From positions 1 to 64,000 of the forward strand of contig NZ_RCWB01000002.1 of NCBI RefSeq assembly GCF_018448885.1: a DNA stretch of 64,000 nt. The letters are read 5' to 3'. This stretch comes from Photorhabdus caribbeanensis (GTDB lineage Bacteria > Pseudomonadota > Gammaproteobacteria > Enterobacterales > Enterobacteriaceae). Position 1 is the first letter of the stretch. Every line of letters starts with the position of its first letter. Below the pieces are notes generated by a model. It did no database searches and was not told the DNA's origin. It saw only the letters and a program-made list of their open reading frames with translations. Shown one piece after another: positions 9,693 to 19,264 of this stretch. Both the position numbers and the translations under genes were made by a program.

Positions 9693-10172
9693 TCAGGTAC
9701 GATGGCGGTGAATCAGGCGATCAAGCGAAAACTTCCCACCGCCATATGTCACCAGATACAACTGAGCCGTCAGCCAGGTAGCGTGAACAGGCCAGGCATC
9801 TGGGTAAACAAATATCTGAATCACCAGCGTCATCACCATTAATGCTAACGCGGAGAAGCGTGTCGCTAATCCGACAATCAGCAGCAGCGGAAACAAGTGT
9901 TCTGCGGTCGCGGCCATGATGGCAGCAACATCGGGTGGTAGCAGAGGGAGCTTGTACTCGCTGGTAAAGAGCGACACTGAGCTGTCGGTAACGCGCGGAA
10001 TCCCTAGTTGCCAGGGTGTGCTTGTCTCCAGAATATCTATGTTTAATCCCACCACTTTGCTTTGGCCTGACAGCCAGAATGTTGCGGCAAGGCTAATGCG
10101 TGCCAGAAGGGGGATAACACTTTCCTGTACAATGTCTTGCCCTTTTAACACTAATGTTTTGAATAATGCCAT
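9693..10172 (-). CDS. DoxX-family membrane protein, last gene of the buf operon
   Basis: The 159-residue protein has four predicted membrane helices (about residues 18-38, 80-100, 103-125, 128-148) and the DoxX start ARISLAATFWLSGQSKV. DoxX proteins are often encoded with DUF2063/DUF692 genes, possibly linking the pathway to respiratory quinones or redox balance; the exact role is unknown. The start lies one base from the bufC stop, so the genes are probably co-translated. Confidence 0.88.
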   Translation of the reverse strand: MALFKTLVLKGQDIVQESVIPLLARISLAATFWLSGQSKVVGLNIDILETSTPWQLGIPRVTDSSVSLFTSEYKLPLLPPDVAAIMAATAEHLFPLLLIVGLATRFSALALMVMTLVIQIFVYPDAWPVHATWLTAQLYLVTYGGGKFSLDRLIHRHRT

Positions 10173-10173
10173 C

Positions 10174-10932
10174 TTAGCGCTCCGTGTTGCTATATAGAGA
10201 AAGGATCAGCTCATAGTGCTGCATGCGTTGTAAAACCGGCTGAGGTTCAAAAGTTGCATCCTCCTTGGCGGCGATATCCAGGGCTTCGGTAAGACACCGA
10301 CCGGACTGGAGCATGGCAACAAATTGCATTTCCGCACGGCTGAGCGACATTATTCGCACGTCGTCGGCAACGCGGCACAGTAGCATATGTTCAGGCTGGA
10401 ATGGGTCCAGCACCATCTCGTTTTCCTCGTTTTCACTTTGTTGGTGTGAGGCCCACAGACTGAAGACGGCATAATCTGAACTGAAGAGCCGTACCGAAGG
10501 ATGGAGCACCATCCGCAACTGTGCGGGATCGTCAACAGGGGCCGCTTCTGTCGTCTGTTCGGTAGGGTCCGCCGCGTGCAGCGATTCAATAAATAACATT
10601 TCCAGCCGGGTGAGATCACTCAGCCAGGGCCAGTCTGCCAACGGCTGAAACGTTGCAATCCAGTCTGGTAATTGTGCGCCATAGCCCGCCAAAACAGGAG
10701 AAGAAGGCGGTTGTTGACGTATAAACTCCGCCGCCATCGCACGGAAAAAGCACTCTCCGAGCTGGGCGAGCAGGATGGGGCAGTTTTCGGCCAGTGCGTC
10801 GATCAGCGACGCCATGACATTATTACGATAAACCGCAAAACGTACCGCTGGATCGCTACCGTTCCAAGCTGTCAACCCCTCTGGTACCATGAGGTCGGGG
10901 TCAAGCAGTGCTTGATACAGTTGTTGTTGCAT
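10174..10932 (-). CDS. bufC: DUF2063 protein, MNIO partner (BufC-like)
   Basis: The 252-residue product (from ATG 10932) starts with [16 protein letters not shown] and has the DUF2063 core [17 protein letters not shown], plus a second domain from about residue 130. In MNIO systems this partner protein binds the precursor peptide and presents it to the DUF692 enzyme. The longer frame from 10965 adds 11 residues lacking family similarity. The chosen start overlaps the end of bufB by 32 bases. Confidence 0.88.
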   Translation of the reverse strand: MQQQLYQALLDPDLMVPEGLTAWNGSDPAVRFAVYRNNVMASLIDALAENCPILLAQLGECFFRAMAAEFIRQQPPSSPVLAGYGAQLPDWIATFQPLADWPWLSDLTRLEMLFIESLHAADPTEQTTEAAPVDDPAQLRMVLHPSVRLFSSDYAVFSLWASHQQSENEENEMVLDPFQPEHMLLCRVADDVRIMSLSRAEMQFVAMLQSGRCLTEALDIAAKEDATFEPQPVLQRMQHYELILSLYSNTER

Positions 10933-11827
10933 GTTTCGTGTTCTCCGTAATGTAACGCTGGGCATAGCTAGCTTCGTTCAGCAACACGTCTAATGGTGGA
11001 ATATTGCTGTCCCATTCGAGCAGGGTGGCGATCGGCCCCGTTTCACGTAAGGTCTTGTTATAAAGATCCCAGACAGGCTCGGTCACATGACTGTCATGTG
11101 AATCAATCAACAGCAGGTCGTTTGCTCCATCGCGGCTTTCCGTATAGCCCGCCAGATGAATTTCACCGACGCAGTGAAGTGGCAGCTCGAATAGCATCTG
11201 ACACGGGCAGCGATTATGGTTGACGCCACTGATATAGAGATTGTTCACGTCCAGCAGTAGTCCGCATCCGGTGCGGCGTATCACTTCGGAGATAAAATCA
11301 GTCTCGCTCATGGTTGAGGCACTGAACTCGACATAGGTAGACGGGTTTTCCAGCAGAATGGGGCGACGCAGCGCATTCTGTACCTGATCGATGTGTTCGC
11401 AGACCCGAGTCAGTGTGATGTCAGTATAAGGCAGCGGCAGCAGATCATTGAGAAATAGATCGTTGTGAGTCGACCAGGCAAGGTGTTCAGAAAAAACGGC
11501 TGGCTGATAGCGTTCAACCAGCGCAGCAACACGTTGTAAATGGGTCTGATTTAGAGGATTTTCTCCCCCGATGGACAGGCCCACTCCATGAATAGAGAGC
11601 GGATAATCTTGGCGAATGGCGGTCAGCGCCTGATGAAACGGACCACCTGCAACCAGATAATTTTCCGCGTGAATTTCAAAAAAACCAATGTCGGGTTTAT
11701 CGCGCAAAATAGCGCGAAAATGCTCCGGCTTTAATCCGATCCCTGCTCTGGCCGGAAGCTTATTTACCATGAGGCGGTCAGGAGCATCACGAGAGACGCT
11801 GTGTGAGGGTAAAGAAATTGTCATCAT
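10901..11827 (-). CDS. bufB: DUF692 multinuclear non-haem iron oxidase (BufB/MNIO)
   Basis: The 308-residue TIM-barrel protein has likely iron ligands in [62 protein letters not shown] and LLEWD. This family (MbnB, TglH, ChrH) oxidises cysteine residues of ribosomal peptides. BufB enzymes are reported to turn cysteines of DUF2282 peptides into thiooxazoles that bind copper. The start has AGGAG five bases upstream. It lies 24 bases after the precursor gene, which supports that substrate. Confidence 0.93.
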   Translation of the reverse strand: MMTISLPSHSVSRDAPDRLMVNKLPARAGIGLKPEHFRAILRDKPDIGFFEIHAENYLVAGGPFHQALTAIRQDYPLSIHGVGLSIGGENPLNQTHLQRVAALVERYQPAVFSEHLAWSTHNDLFLNDLLPLPYTDITLTRVCEHIDQVQNALRRPILLENPSTYVEFSASTMSETDFISEVIRRTGCGLLLDVNNLYISGVNHNRCPCQMLFELPLHCVGEIHLAGYTESRDGANDLLLIDSHDSHVTEPVWDLYNKTLRETGPIATLLEWDSNIPPLDVLLNEASYAQRYITENTKHATTTVSSTA

Positions 11828-11851
11828 ATGAGCTCCTGCCTAATACCGGAA

Positions 11852-12145
11852 TTACACTTCTTTAAATGCGTCTAGTTGACCAAAACCGGTCGGGGAGGTA
11901 GGAGACTTCATTTTTACGCAGGAGCCTGCCGGTACCATTTTCCAGGCATTACCCTGATAATCCTTTTTTGAGGTACCAGCACAGGTGGTGCCTGCACCTG
12001 CTTTACAGTCATTTTTCCCTTTCAGAGAAACGCCATAGCATTTCTCCGTTTTGCTGCCGGAATCCGCCATTGCTGAAGTGCTTCCCGCAATAAATACGCT
12101 GCCTAAAGCCAGAGCCAGTAATGCTTTTGTTGTTTGCTTAGTCAT
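11852..12145 (-). CDS. bufA: DUF2282 exported precursor peptide (BufA1-like bufferin)
   Basis: The 97-residue peptide has a signal peptide (residues 1-27, cleavage near AMA-DS) and a mature region with four cysteines in the spacing EKCYG, NDCK, TTCAG and GSCVK. This matches the DUF2282/BufA1 family, whose members are modified by DUF692 enzymes before export and sequester copper in the periplasm. The reaction on this peptide is inferred from family and operon. An AAGGAAC ribosome site precedes ATG. It is the first gene of the buf operon. Confidence 0.92.
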   Translation of the reverse strand: MTKQTTKALLALALGSVFIAGSTSAMADSGSKTEKCYGVSLKGKNDCKAGAGTTCAGTSKKDYQGNAWKMVPAGSCVKMKSPTSPTGFGQLDAFKEV

Positions 12146-12219
12146 AGAACGTTCCTTTTATATTTGTGTAGAAGGTGAATTACTGCTTTGCTGAAACAAG
12201 CATTTGCTTCACCCAATTA

Positions 12220-12245
12220 GTCGCACTACACATCAATTTCTTACA
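12220..12245 (-). promoter_or_regulatory. candidate ECF sigma promoter of the buf operon
   Basis: On the minus strand GTAAGA (12239-12244) and CGAC (12220-12223) are separated by 15 bases, about 75 bases before bufA. This resembles the GTAAC-N15/16-CGA type promoter of a Caulobacter ECF sigma controlling similar genes, from memory. I see no clear second copy before the sigma gene, so the assignment is tentative. Confidence 0.35.
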
Positions 12246-12734
12246 GTGAATATGAGAAAAAAAACGATTTTTTTATAGTTAACTGATTTTTAATGACTTA
12301 TTTTTTGAATCAGATATCGGTCTGTATAAGAAACAGACTTGTTTTAGGATCTTTTCCGTATGTTCATCGTAGTAGGTGTGAAAGTGGGGTGGGTTGTGGT
12401 CGTCATAGTACATCTGTATCAAGATGCAAAAAAACTTCCGATTAAACCTTATAAAAAGCAGGTGTTAAAAGTGGTAAAAATAACGGTCAAAACCTTGTAC
12501 TGATTAAAACTAGAAGGTAAAGCAATGGCCTTTAATAATGGCTTAAAATCTGCCTGTCATGAAACTATTAATGGAAAATGAACTGCTTTAATAATATTTT
12601 CAACCGTAGAATAAACTTTTTAATAAACCAGTTAAATAATCGAATATGAAAAATCGGAATACCTTAATAGGTCAGTTTAGGCTTGCTTTACACAGTTTTA
12701 ATCTTGTCCAATTGTATTGCTTTTCTGTCGCTTG
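12246..12734. other. 490-bp AT-rich intergenic region between bufA and trpS
   Basis: No recognisable gene. The only notable frame is a 47-codon ORF at 12360-12503 (+) starting MFIVVGVKVGWVVVV. It is valine-rich with one hydrophobic segment but has no ribosome site and no known family. It may be chance. Part of the stretch should contain the bufA leader. Confidence 0.4.
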
Positions 12735-12763
12735 AAATGTGCACGTAGTGAACGTGCACATTT
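12735..12763. repeat. AATGTGCACGT palindrome, copy 2
   Basis: AAATGTGCACGT (12735-12746) pairs with ACGTGCACATTT (12752-12763), a 12-bp stem with a five-base loop, seven bases beyond the trpS stop. It shares all 11 arm bases with the copy after yiiM. It may serve as the terminator of the aroK-trpS unit. Confidence 0.8.
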
Positions 12764-12770
12764 TATCGAT

Positions 12771-13808
12771 TTAAGGATGGGCAATAAAGCCAACAGCTTC
12801 ATACACTTTATCTAGCGTGATCTGAGCGCGGGCTTTTGCCTTCGCTGCGCCTTCCGCCATGATCTTATTCAGCAGGACTTCATCGTTACGGAAATGATGG
12901 AAACGTTCTTGTAACTCAGTCAGCATACCGGAAACGGCGTCAGCAACAGCACTTTTTAGATGACCATACATCTGGCCTTCAAATTCTGCTTCCAGTTCAG
13001 GAATGGTTTTGCCGGTAACACCCGCGAGGATATCTAATAAGTTGGAAACTCCCGGTTTTTGTTCCAGATCATAGCGAACTCGGGCAGGTTCTTCTGAATC
13101 TGTGACGGCGCGTTTTATCTTTTTAGCGGCTGATTTTGGATCTTCCAACAAAGCGATAACGTTATTGCGATTATCATCTGACTTGGACATTTTCTTTTCT
13201 GGATCTTGAAGAGCCATAACACGGGAGCCACCCGTTGGGATAAACGGCTCTGGTACAGCGAAGATATTGCCGTAGATGGCATTAAATCGTTGAGCAATAT
13301 CACGGCTCAATTCAAGATGTTGTTTCTGATCGATACCTACTGGAACTTGGTTTGTTTGGTATACCAAAATATCCGCAGCCATCAATACCGGGTAGTCAAA
13401 CAAGCCTGCATTGATATTTTCGGCATGACGAGCTGATTTGTCTTTAAACTGAGTCATGCGGCTGAGTTCACCGAAATAGGTATAACAGTTTAGAATCCAA
13501 CTTAACTGAGCGTGCTGTGGGACATGAGATTGGACGAAAATAGTACTTTTCTCTGGGTCAATGCCACAAGCTAGGTAGAGCGCCAGTGTATCCAGAGTGC
13601 GTTTTCTTAATTCTTTTGGGTCCTGGCGGACTGTGATTGCATGTTGGTCAACAATGCAATAGATGCAGTCATAATCATCCTGCATTTTAACCCACTGACG
13701 TAACGCACCCATGTAATTACCGATGGTTAATTCACCGGAAGGTTGTGCGCCGCTGAATACAATAGGTTTTTGGGAGTTGAGTGTTTCAGATACAGTGGGT
13801 TCATTCAT
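12771..13808 (-). CDS. trpS: tryptophanyl-tRNA synthetase
   Basis: This 345-residue class I synthetase charges tRNA-Trp. The HIGH-type motif appears as [10 protein letters not shown] and the KMSKS loop as [10 protein letters not shown]. coli TrpS is 334 residues; the extra N-terminal residues before [14 protein letters not shown] come from using ATG 13808, which lies four bases after the gph stop. It is the last gene of the aroK-aroB-damX-dam-rpe-gph-trpS superoperon. Confidence 0.97.
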   Translation of the reverse strand: MNEPTVSETLNSQKPIVFSGAQPSGELTIGNYMGALRQWVKMQDDYDCIYCIVDQHAITVRQDPKELRKRTLDTLALYLACGIDPEKSTIFVQSHVPQHAQLSWILNCYTYFGELSRMTQFKDKSARHAENINAGLFDYPVLMAADILVYQTNQVPVGIDQKQHLELSRDIAQRFNAIYGNIFAVPEPFIPTGGSRVMALQDPEKKMSKSDDNRNNVIALLEDPKSAAKKIKRAVTDSEEPARVRYDLEQKPGVSNLLDILAGVTGKTIPELEAEFEGQMYGHLKSAVADAVSGMLTELQERFHHFRNDEVLLNKIMAEGAAKAKARAQITLDKVYEAVGFIAHP

Positions 13809-13812
13809 TTTA

Positions 13813-14517
13813 TTATGCTTCCTGAAGTTTTAAAGATGGGAGTCCAATTGTGGATAGCAGATCCGAAAAATTCGTTAATATGCAATCTGGATTGCTTAAT
13901 GCTATAGATTCACCGTAGTTATATCCATAAGTTAAACCAACACAAGGACAACCAGCCGCTTGTGCTGCTAAAATATCATTACGGGAATCACCGACAAAGA
14001 GCAGCTCTTCCTTACGCAGTCCAAATGTGCCCATTGTTAAATAAATAGGTGCCGGATGTGGCTTTTTCTCTTTAACATCATCACCACCTAACACTAATGA
14101 GAAATATTCACTGATACCTAAAGAAGCCAGCAGAGGAGCAATGAACGGTGTTGGTTTATTAGTGATGATACCCATTGGCAAATTGTGTTTTGCCAGTTCA
14201 GCCAATGTAGCTTTGACTTCTGGGAACAGTTGACTGCCTGTTGTTACAGTTGTTTTATAGAATCGGTCAAATAGCTCACGGGTTTCTTTATGCAGTTGCG
14301 CAGTCAATTTGACGCTGGTCCATGTTAACGCCCGTTCGACCATAATATCTGCGCCATTGCCTATCCAGGCAGCAACCCGCTCTTTTCCCGCAGCAGGGAG
14401 ACCTTTGGCTAACAGCGCTTGATCCAATGCATCAGCCAAACCACCGGCACTGTCTACCAGTGTGCCGTCCAGATCAAAAGCGATAGCACGAATACCTTTT
14501 AATACCTTACTTGCCAT
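13813..14517 (-). CDS. gph: phosphoglycolate phosphatase
   Basis: A HAD-family phosphatase of 234 residues. The nucleophile motif is [11 protein letters not shown], motif II/III includes [10 protein letters not shown], and the Mg site is FVGDSRND. It removes 2-phosphoglycolate formed during DNA end repair. I start at ATG 14517 ([18 protein letters not shown]), not the longer upstream frame, because homology begins there and it overlaps the rpe stop by 11 bases. Confidence 0.95.
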   Translation of the reverse strand: MASKVLKGIRAIAFDLDGTLVDSAGGLADALDQALLAKGLPAAGKERVAAWIGNGADIMVERALTWTSVKLTAQLHKETRELFDRFYKTTVTTGSQLFPEVKATLAELAKHNLPMGIITNKPTPFIAPLLASLGISEYFSLVLGGDDVKEKKPHPAPIYLTMGTFGLRKEELLFVGDSRNDILAAQAAGCPCVGLTYGYNYGESIALSNPDCILTNFSDLLSTIGLPSLKLQEA

Positions 14518-15187
14518 GAGATACCTTTGACAATTCACTACGCATATTATCAATAACAGTTTTGTAATCTGGTTGACTGAAAATGGCGGAGCCAGCAACA
14601 AACATATCCGCCCCCGCGGTTGCTGCCGCGGCAATATTGCTAGCTTTAATACCACCGTCTACCTCAAGACGGATATCATAACCGCTTTCATCAATGATTT
14701 TACGAACCTGACGCAGTTTCTCTAGTGTTCCAGGGATGAAAGATTGGCCACCGAAACCGGGATTTACCGACATCAATAGAATAATATCCAGTTTATCCAG
14801 GACATAATCAAGATAACTCAATGGAGTTGCAGGATTGAATACCAAGCCAGCTTTACAACCATGCTCTTTGATCAGTTGTAAACTGCGGTCAATATGCTCA
14901 CTGGTTTCTGGGTGGAAGGTAATGTAAGTCGCTCCTGCTTTGGCAAAATCAGGGATGATGCGGTCAACCGGTTTTACCATCAAATGGACATCGATTGGCG
15001 CGGTGATGCCATAATCTCGCAGTGCCTGGCAGACCATCGGCCCGATAGTCAGGTTAGGGACATAATGGTTGTCCATAACATCAAAGTGAACAACATCTGC
15101 CCCTGCTGCCAGCACCTTAGCGGTATCTTCACCCAGTCGTGCAAAATTTGCAGATAAAATGGATGGGGCAATCAGAAAATCTTTCAT
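14507..15187 (-). CDS. rpe: ribulose-phosphate 3-epimerase
   Basis: A TIM-barrel enzyme of 226 residues that interconverts ribulose-5-P and xylulose-5-P in the pentose phosphate pathway. Motifs are [49 protein letters not shown] and EVDGGIK. The start is ATG 15187, as in E. coli, preceded by GGAGAAG. The end overlaps gph. Confidence 0.97.
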   Translation of the reverse strand: MKDFLIAPSILSANFARLGEDTAKVLAAGADVVHFDVMDNHYVPNLTIGPMVCQALRDYGITAPIDVHLMVKPVDRIIPDFAKAGATYITFHPETSEHIDRSLQLIKEHGCKAGLVFNPATPLSYLDYVLDKLDIILLMSVNPGFGGQSFIPGTLEKLRQVRKIIDESGYDIRLEVDGGIKASNIAAAATAGADMFVAGSAIFSQPDYKTVIDNMRSELSKVSHGK

Positions 15188-15247
15188 TATCTTCTCCAAA
15201 TCGTTTCTATCATCCCTTAATTGCCAGGCAAAAGGGGAGTGGATAAA

Positions 15248-16060
15248 TCAGCGATATAATGCCAAGAGTTCGTCTACCTTACTGCGGGCAAGGATATTCC
15301 TGCTGATAGTACGACGTGCTTTGACAATATGAAGTGAAGCCTGATAGTACCATTTTCGTGTCATTGGCGTATCGTGGTTGGATATCAAAACAGGAATTGC
15401 ACGTTCTGATGATAACTTAAATGCAATATTTGCCAGATTTTCCTGATCTGCAATGTTAAAACTATTGGTGTGATACGCCGTAAAGTTCGCTGTTGCTGAC
15501 AAAGGAGCATAGGGGGGATCGCAATAGATAACCGAGCCTTCATGTGCTTCGTTCAACGTGTGTTGGTAATGCTCACAGATAAAAGTCGCATTTTTGGCTT
15601 TTTCAGCAAACCAGTGTAATTCTTCTTCAGGAAAGTAGGGCTTTTTATAACGGCCAAAAGGTACGTTAAATTTACCATGAGAATTATAACGACAGAGACC
15701 GTTGTAACAATGGCGATTGAGATAAAGGAATAACACGCTGCGATAGAACGGGTCAGTGCTTTGGTTAAATTGCTCCCGTAACTGATAAAAATGTTCGGCT
15801 GTATTGTATTCTTGGGTAAACAGAGGGCGTGTGTGGACGATAAACTCATTAGCCCTGAGTTTTACTGTGTTGTACAGGTTAATCAGGTCACTGTTGATAT
15901 CAGCGAGGATATAAGAATCGTAGTCGGTGTTCAAAAAGACAGAACCTGCGCCAACAAATGGCTCTATCAGACAACTACCGGCTGGCAGATGATGTTTGAT
16001 GTCATCTACCAACGGGTATTTTCCACCGGCCCATTTTAAGAAAGCGCGTTTTTTTTTCAT
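15248..16060 (-). CDS. dam: DNA adenine methylase
   Basis: This 270-residue class D12 methyltransferase methylates adenine in GATC, serving mismatch repair, replication timing and gene control. Motif I is FLKWAGGKY with EPFVGAGSVF, and motif IV is the catalytic DPPY (YCDPPYAPLS). The length matches E. coli Dam (278). It lies between damX and rpe in the conserved operon, with its own 60-base leader to rpe. Confidence 0.98.
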   Translation of the reverse strand: MKKKRAFLKWAGGKYPLVDDIKHHLPAGSCLIEPFVGAGSVFLNTDYDSYILADINSDLINLYNTVKLRANEFIVHTRPLFTQEYNTAEHFYQLREQFNQSTDPFYRSVLFLYLNRHCYNGLCRYNSHGKFNVPFGRYKKPYFPEEELHWFAEKAKNATFICEHYQHTLNEAHEGSVIYCDPPYAPLSATANFTAYHTNSFNIADQENLANIAFKLSSERAIPVLISNHDTPMTRKWYYQASLHIVKARRTISRNILARSKVDELLALYR

Positions 16061-16143
16061 GCTGTCAATAATTACTCAATCATTCCAGAGCCGCAGATTG
16101 TACTCTGTTTAGGACAGCATATCAGCGCCTAATAAATATTGTT

Positions 16144-17070
16144 TTATTTTCTTAGGTCTTGTTGCACTTGCTGCATCGTTCTGACCCAAGGTTTTTTCGC
16201 CTGAATCTCGGCCGGTAGAGATGAAACAGCCCGTTTGGCTTCAGAAACGGAACGGTAATCACCATGAATTAAAACAAACCAAACTTTTCCATTACGTTTA
16301 GTTTCATAAACTTTGTAATGAGTGAGACTATACTTTTTAGCAAAAGCGGTCAGTGTATCTGAGCGGCTGGCACTGCTTAATTGCAAAGTATAGTGGTTTG
16401 CCGGGGTTTTCAATAGATCATTACTGGTGCTGCTGACCTCATGGTTTTTACTGTTAGTATGACTTGTCGATGGTTTTGATTTAGCCGGTGTTTCTGATTT
16501 TAGTGGACGGATATTTTCCGATTTCTGTTGTATCACTGGCGGCGGTGTTACTGTCTGTTGTTGGGCTTGATTCAGATTTTGCACCGCGTGATTTATATTA
16601 CTTTGTTGTTGAGTCAGTGCATCAGGAATATTTCCTGGTAATTCAAGGCGCTGATTTTGGTTTTCGCCATTGTTAGTTTGAGGCTGATGAGGTTGAATTG
16701 CAGTACCACTAACAGGAGGAACATGAATTTCCTGTGGCCTGTTAATTGTATTTGTGGTGTTACTCTCTGATGTTATGGATTGATTGTTATCGTTGTTGGA
16801 TGATGAACCTGATAAATCAATATTCTTCTCGGCAACATTTGGCGATTGCTGTTTTTCATGCTCAGTTGGGGCTTTTAAGGCAGAACTGATAGCAATAATC
16901 AGCAGTAGCAGCACTAAAATCCCAATGCCGAGCATCATTTGCTGACGTGAAATCGCAAATTTAGGTTTGTTTAATGGCTGACGCGAGCGTGGTGAAGGAC
17001 GGCGATCTGAGGTATCTGGCCTAAACTCATTATCCGCTCTTTGTTCATTTTCTGGTTTGAATTCGTCCAT
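16144..17070 (-). CDS. damX: cell-division protein DamX (SPOR domain)
   Basis: The 308-residue protein has a charged N-terminus, one membrane helix (about residues 42-64), a long low-complexity Gln/Asn/Ser/Pro linker, and a C-terminal SPOR domain (from about residue 225, YTLQLSSASRSD... KVWFVLIHGDY). SPOR domains bind denuded septal glycan; DamX localises to the divisome. E. coli DamX is 428 residues, so the linker is shorter here. The start at 17070 (MDEFKPE) has GGAGGGC upstream. Confidence 0.95.
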   Translation of the reverse strand: MDEFKPENEQRADNEFRPDTSDRRPSPRSRQPLNKPKFAISRQQMMLGIGILVLLLLIIAISSALKAPTEHEKQQSPNVAEKNIDLSGSSSNNDNNQSITSESNTTNTINRPQEIHVPPVSGTAIQPHQPQTNNGENQNQRLELPGNIPDALTQQQSNINHAVQNLNQAQQQTVTPPPVIQQKSENIRPLKSETPAKSKPSTSHTNSKNHEVSSTSNDLLKTPANHYTLQLSSASRSDTLTAFAKKYSLTHYKVYETKRNGKVWFVLIHGDYRSVSEAKRAVSSLPAEIQAKKPWVRTMQQVQQDLRK

Positions 17071-17237
17071 ATGCCCTCCAAACAGAGCCAATACCGTCAA
17101 TTGCAATTGAAGCCAGTCTGGCTGACTTAACTAAGATAGAAATTTGTCTGATAGAATAGTTATTTTATGACACAACAATCAGATGTATGCAAAGAAACAT
17201 TTAATTTAATACGATAAGCATACAACTTACTTAAAAT

Positions 17238-18326
17238 TTACGGTAAACATTGACGAATAGCGTCAATAACACAATTGTGTTCAATATCTGATCGGAAATC
17301 GGCTTTACCTATTTTGGTTGGAAGAACCAGCCGTAATTTACCTGCTATCACTTTCTTATCTCGCATCATATGTGGGAGATAGGTTTCTGGCGGCATGTTT
17401 TGTGGCCCGTGTACCGGCAGATTTGCCCGCTCTAACAATCGGATAATGCGTTGAGTATCCTGTTCAGAGAAGTTATCAGCAAGTTGAGCTGTTCTTGCTG
17501 CCATGACCATTCCTGCGGCAACCGCTTCTCCATGTAGCCAGACACCATATCCCATCTCTGTTTCAATGGCGTGACCAAAGGTGTGACCAAGATTCAACAG
17601 GGCACGCAAGCCACTCAATTCTTTCTCATCTGCTGCGACAACTTCAGCTTTCAATTCGCAGCAACGACGGATGCAGTAAGCCATTGCTTGATTGTCGAGA
17701 GTCAGGAGTTTATCCATATTATCTTCAAGCCAGCTAAAAAATGCGCTGTCGAGAATGATGCCGTATTTAATGACCTCAGCCAGACCGGAAGAGAGTTCGC
17801 GGGCTGGAAGCGTTTGCAAGCAGTTGAGATCGACCATCACAGAGGCTGGTTGATAGAATGCGCCTATCATATTCTTGCCGAGGGAATGGTTTACTGCGGT
17901 TTTTCCTCCGACAGAGGAATCAACTTGGGCAAGAAGGGTGGTAGGCATTTGAATAAAACGGACACCACGTTGATAACAGGCAGCGGCAAAACCAGTTAAA
18001 TCACCGATTACGCCGCCACCGAGAGCGATAAGTGTTGTGTCCCGGCTATGGTTATTTTCCAACAAAGCAGAAAATACGTCATTCAATACGGAAAGAGATT
18101 TGTACTGTTCACCATCAGGCAGAATCACTTCATCTATCCGAATCCCGGCTTGCTGCAAGGTGGCTCTTACTTTTGCCAAATACAGCGGGGCTAGGGTTTG
18201 ATTCGTTACCAGCATAACCTGCTGGCCTGCTTTTAGTGGTGCAAAAGCAGAAGGATCGCAAAATAACCCTTTTGCAATGGTAATTGGGTAACTACGTTCC
18301 CCTAAAGTGACAGTGATCTTTTCCAT
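17238..18326 (-). CDS. aroB: 3-dehydroquinate synthase
   Basis: The 362-residue enzyme converts DAHP to 3-dehydroquinate, the second shikimate step, using NAD and a divalent metal. Motifs include [13 protein letters not shown], the metal-binding E of [21 protein letters not shown] and [11 protein letters not shown]. It follows aroK by 47 bases, as in other enterobacteria. Confidence 0.98.
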   Translation of the reverse strand: MEKITVTLGERSYPITIAKGLFCDPSAFAPLKAGQQVMLVTNQTLAPLYLAKVRATLQQAGIRIDEVILPDGEQYKSLSVLNDVFSALLENNHSRDTTLIALGGGVIGDLTGFAAACYQRGVRFIQMPTTLLAQVDSSVGGKTAVNHSLGKNMIGAFYQPASVMVDLNCLQTLPARELSSGLAEVIKYGIILDSAFFSWLEDNMDKLLTLDNQAMAYCIRRCCELKAEVVAADEKELSGLRALLNLGHTFGHAIETEMGYGVWLHGEAVAAGMVMAARTAQLADNFSEQDTQRIIRLLERANLPVHGPQNMPPETYLPHMMRDKKVIAGKLRLVLPTKIGKADFRSDIEHNCVIDAIRQCLP

Positions 18327-18373
18327 AAGCAGCCTTCGCCTTAATTATTTATCGCTGTACAGACTTGCTTGAA

Positions 18374-18895
18374 TCAGTTTTTTTCCAGTAACTCAATGAT
18401 TTGGTTAGCGACAACTTTAGCGCTTTGTTCATCGGTACGGATAGTGACATCAGCAATTTCCTCATATAGAGGATTACGTTCGCTTGCTAAATTTTCTAAA
18501 ACTTCGCGTGCTGGTGCATCAACTTGAAGTAAGGGGCGTTTTTTATCGCGCTGGGTGCGTGCTAACTGTTTTTCAATGGTGGTTTCCAAGTAGACCACGA
18601 CACCACGGGCAGACAGGCGATTACGGGTTTCTCTGGATTTCACAGAGCCTCCGCCAGTCGCCAATACAATGCCTTGTTTTTCAGTGAGTTCGTTAATCAC
18701 TTTTTCTTCGCGTTCGCGGAAGCCTTCTTCGCCTTCCACGTCGAATACCCAGCCCACGTCAGCTCCGGTACGTCGCTCAATTTCTTGATCGGAGTCATAA
18801 AACTCCATATTGAGTTGCTGAGCTAACTGACGACCAATAGTGCTTTTGCCGGCACCCATAGGCCCAACCAGAAAGATATTACGTTTCTCTGCCAT
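18374..18895 (-). CDS. aroK: shikimate kinase I
   Basis: This 173-residue P-loop kinase phosphorylates shikimate. The Walker A is [12 protein letters not shown], the shikimate-binding [11 protein letters not shown] and [10 protein letters not shown] motifs are present, and the lid RDKKRPLL follows. It is the first gene of the superoperon running to trpS. Confidence 0.98.
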   Translation of the reverse strand: MAEKRNIFLVGPMGAGKSTIGRQLAQQLNMEFYDSDQEIERRTGADVGWVFDVEGEEGFREREEKVINELTEKQGIVLATGGGSVKSRETRNRLSARGVVVYLETTIEKQLARTQRDKKRPLLQVDAPAREVLENLASERNPLYEEIADVTIRTDEQSAKVVANQIIELLEKN

Positions 18896-19264
18896 GTTTT
18901 TGGTATTACTAAGACTATTCGTTAATGATAACCCGCCCCGCTAATCAAATCAGCAGCGGGACCTAAACTGAAACCTCATGAGCGGTAATGTGAGATCAGA
19001 TAACAAAATTATCTCAGTACATCAGCCAGTTTTGCAACTATATAAATCAATGATGAGCTTTTTGTAACGAAAGCTCTGGTTTCATTAGCTGATTATTGTG
19101 ATGTTAAACCCGACCACTCAATTAGCTAACTCTTGTATGCTAAATCGGACCCAGCGTCAAATCTATAAACAAGATTAGTTGGAAAAATCTGCGTATTATC
19201 ATATGGAATAGTTAAGTTTTTTATATCCAACTTACTGATATAATGGTTATATTTTTCTTTGTGA
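18896..19264. other. 370-bp intergenic region upstream of aroK
   Basis: No gene seen. It should hold the aroK promoter. An imperfect inverted pair (CCCGC and GCGGG near 18931-18960) lies close to the aroK start and could form a leader hairpin. In E. coli hofQ and aroK are similarly spaced. Confidence 0.5.

Noticed and set aside
13813-14655. Long gph frame starting at 14655
   Set aside because: The first 46 codons overlap rpe and lack HAD similarity; the ATG at 14517 fits.
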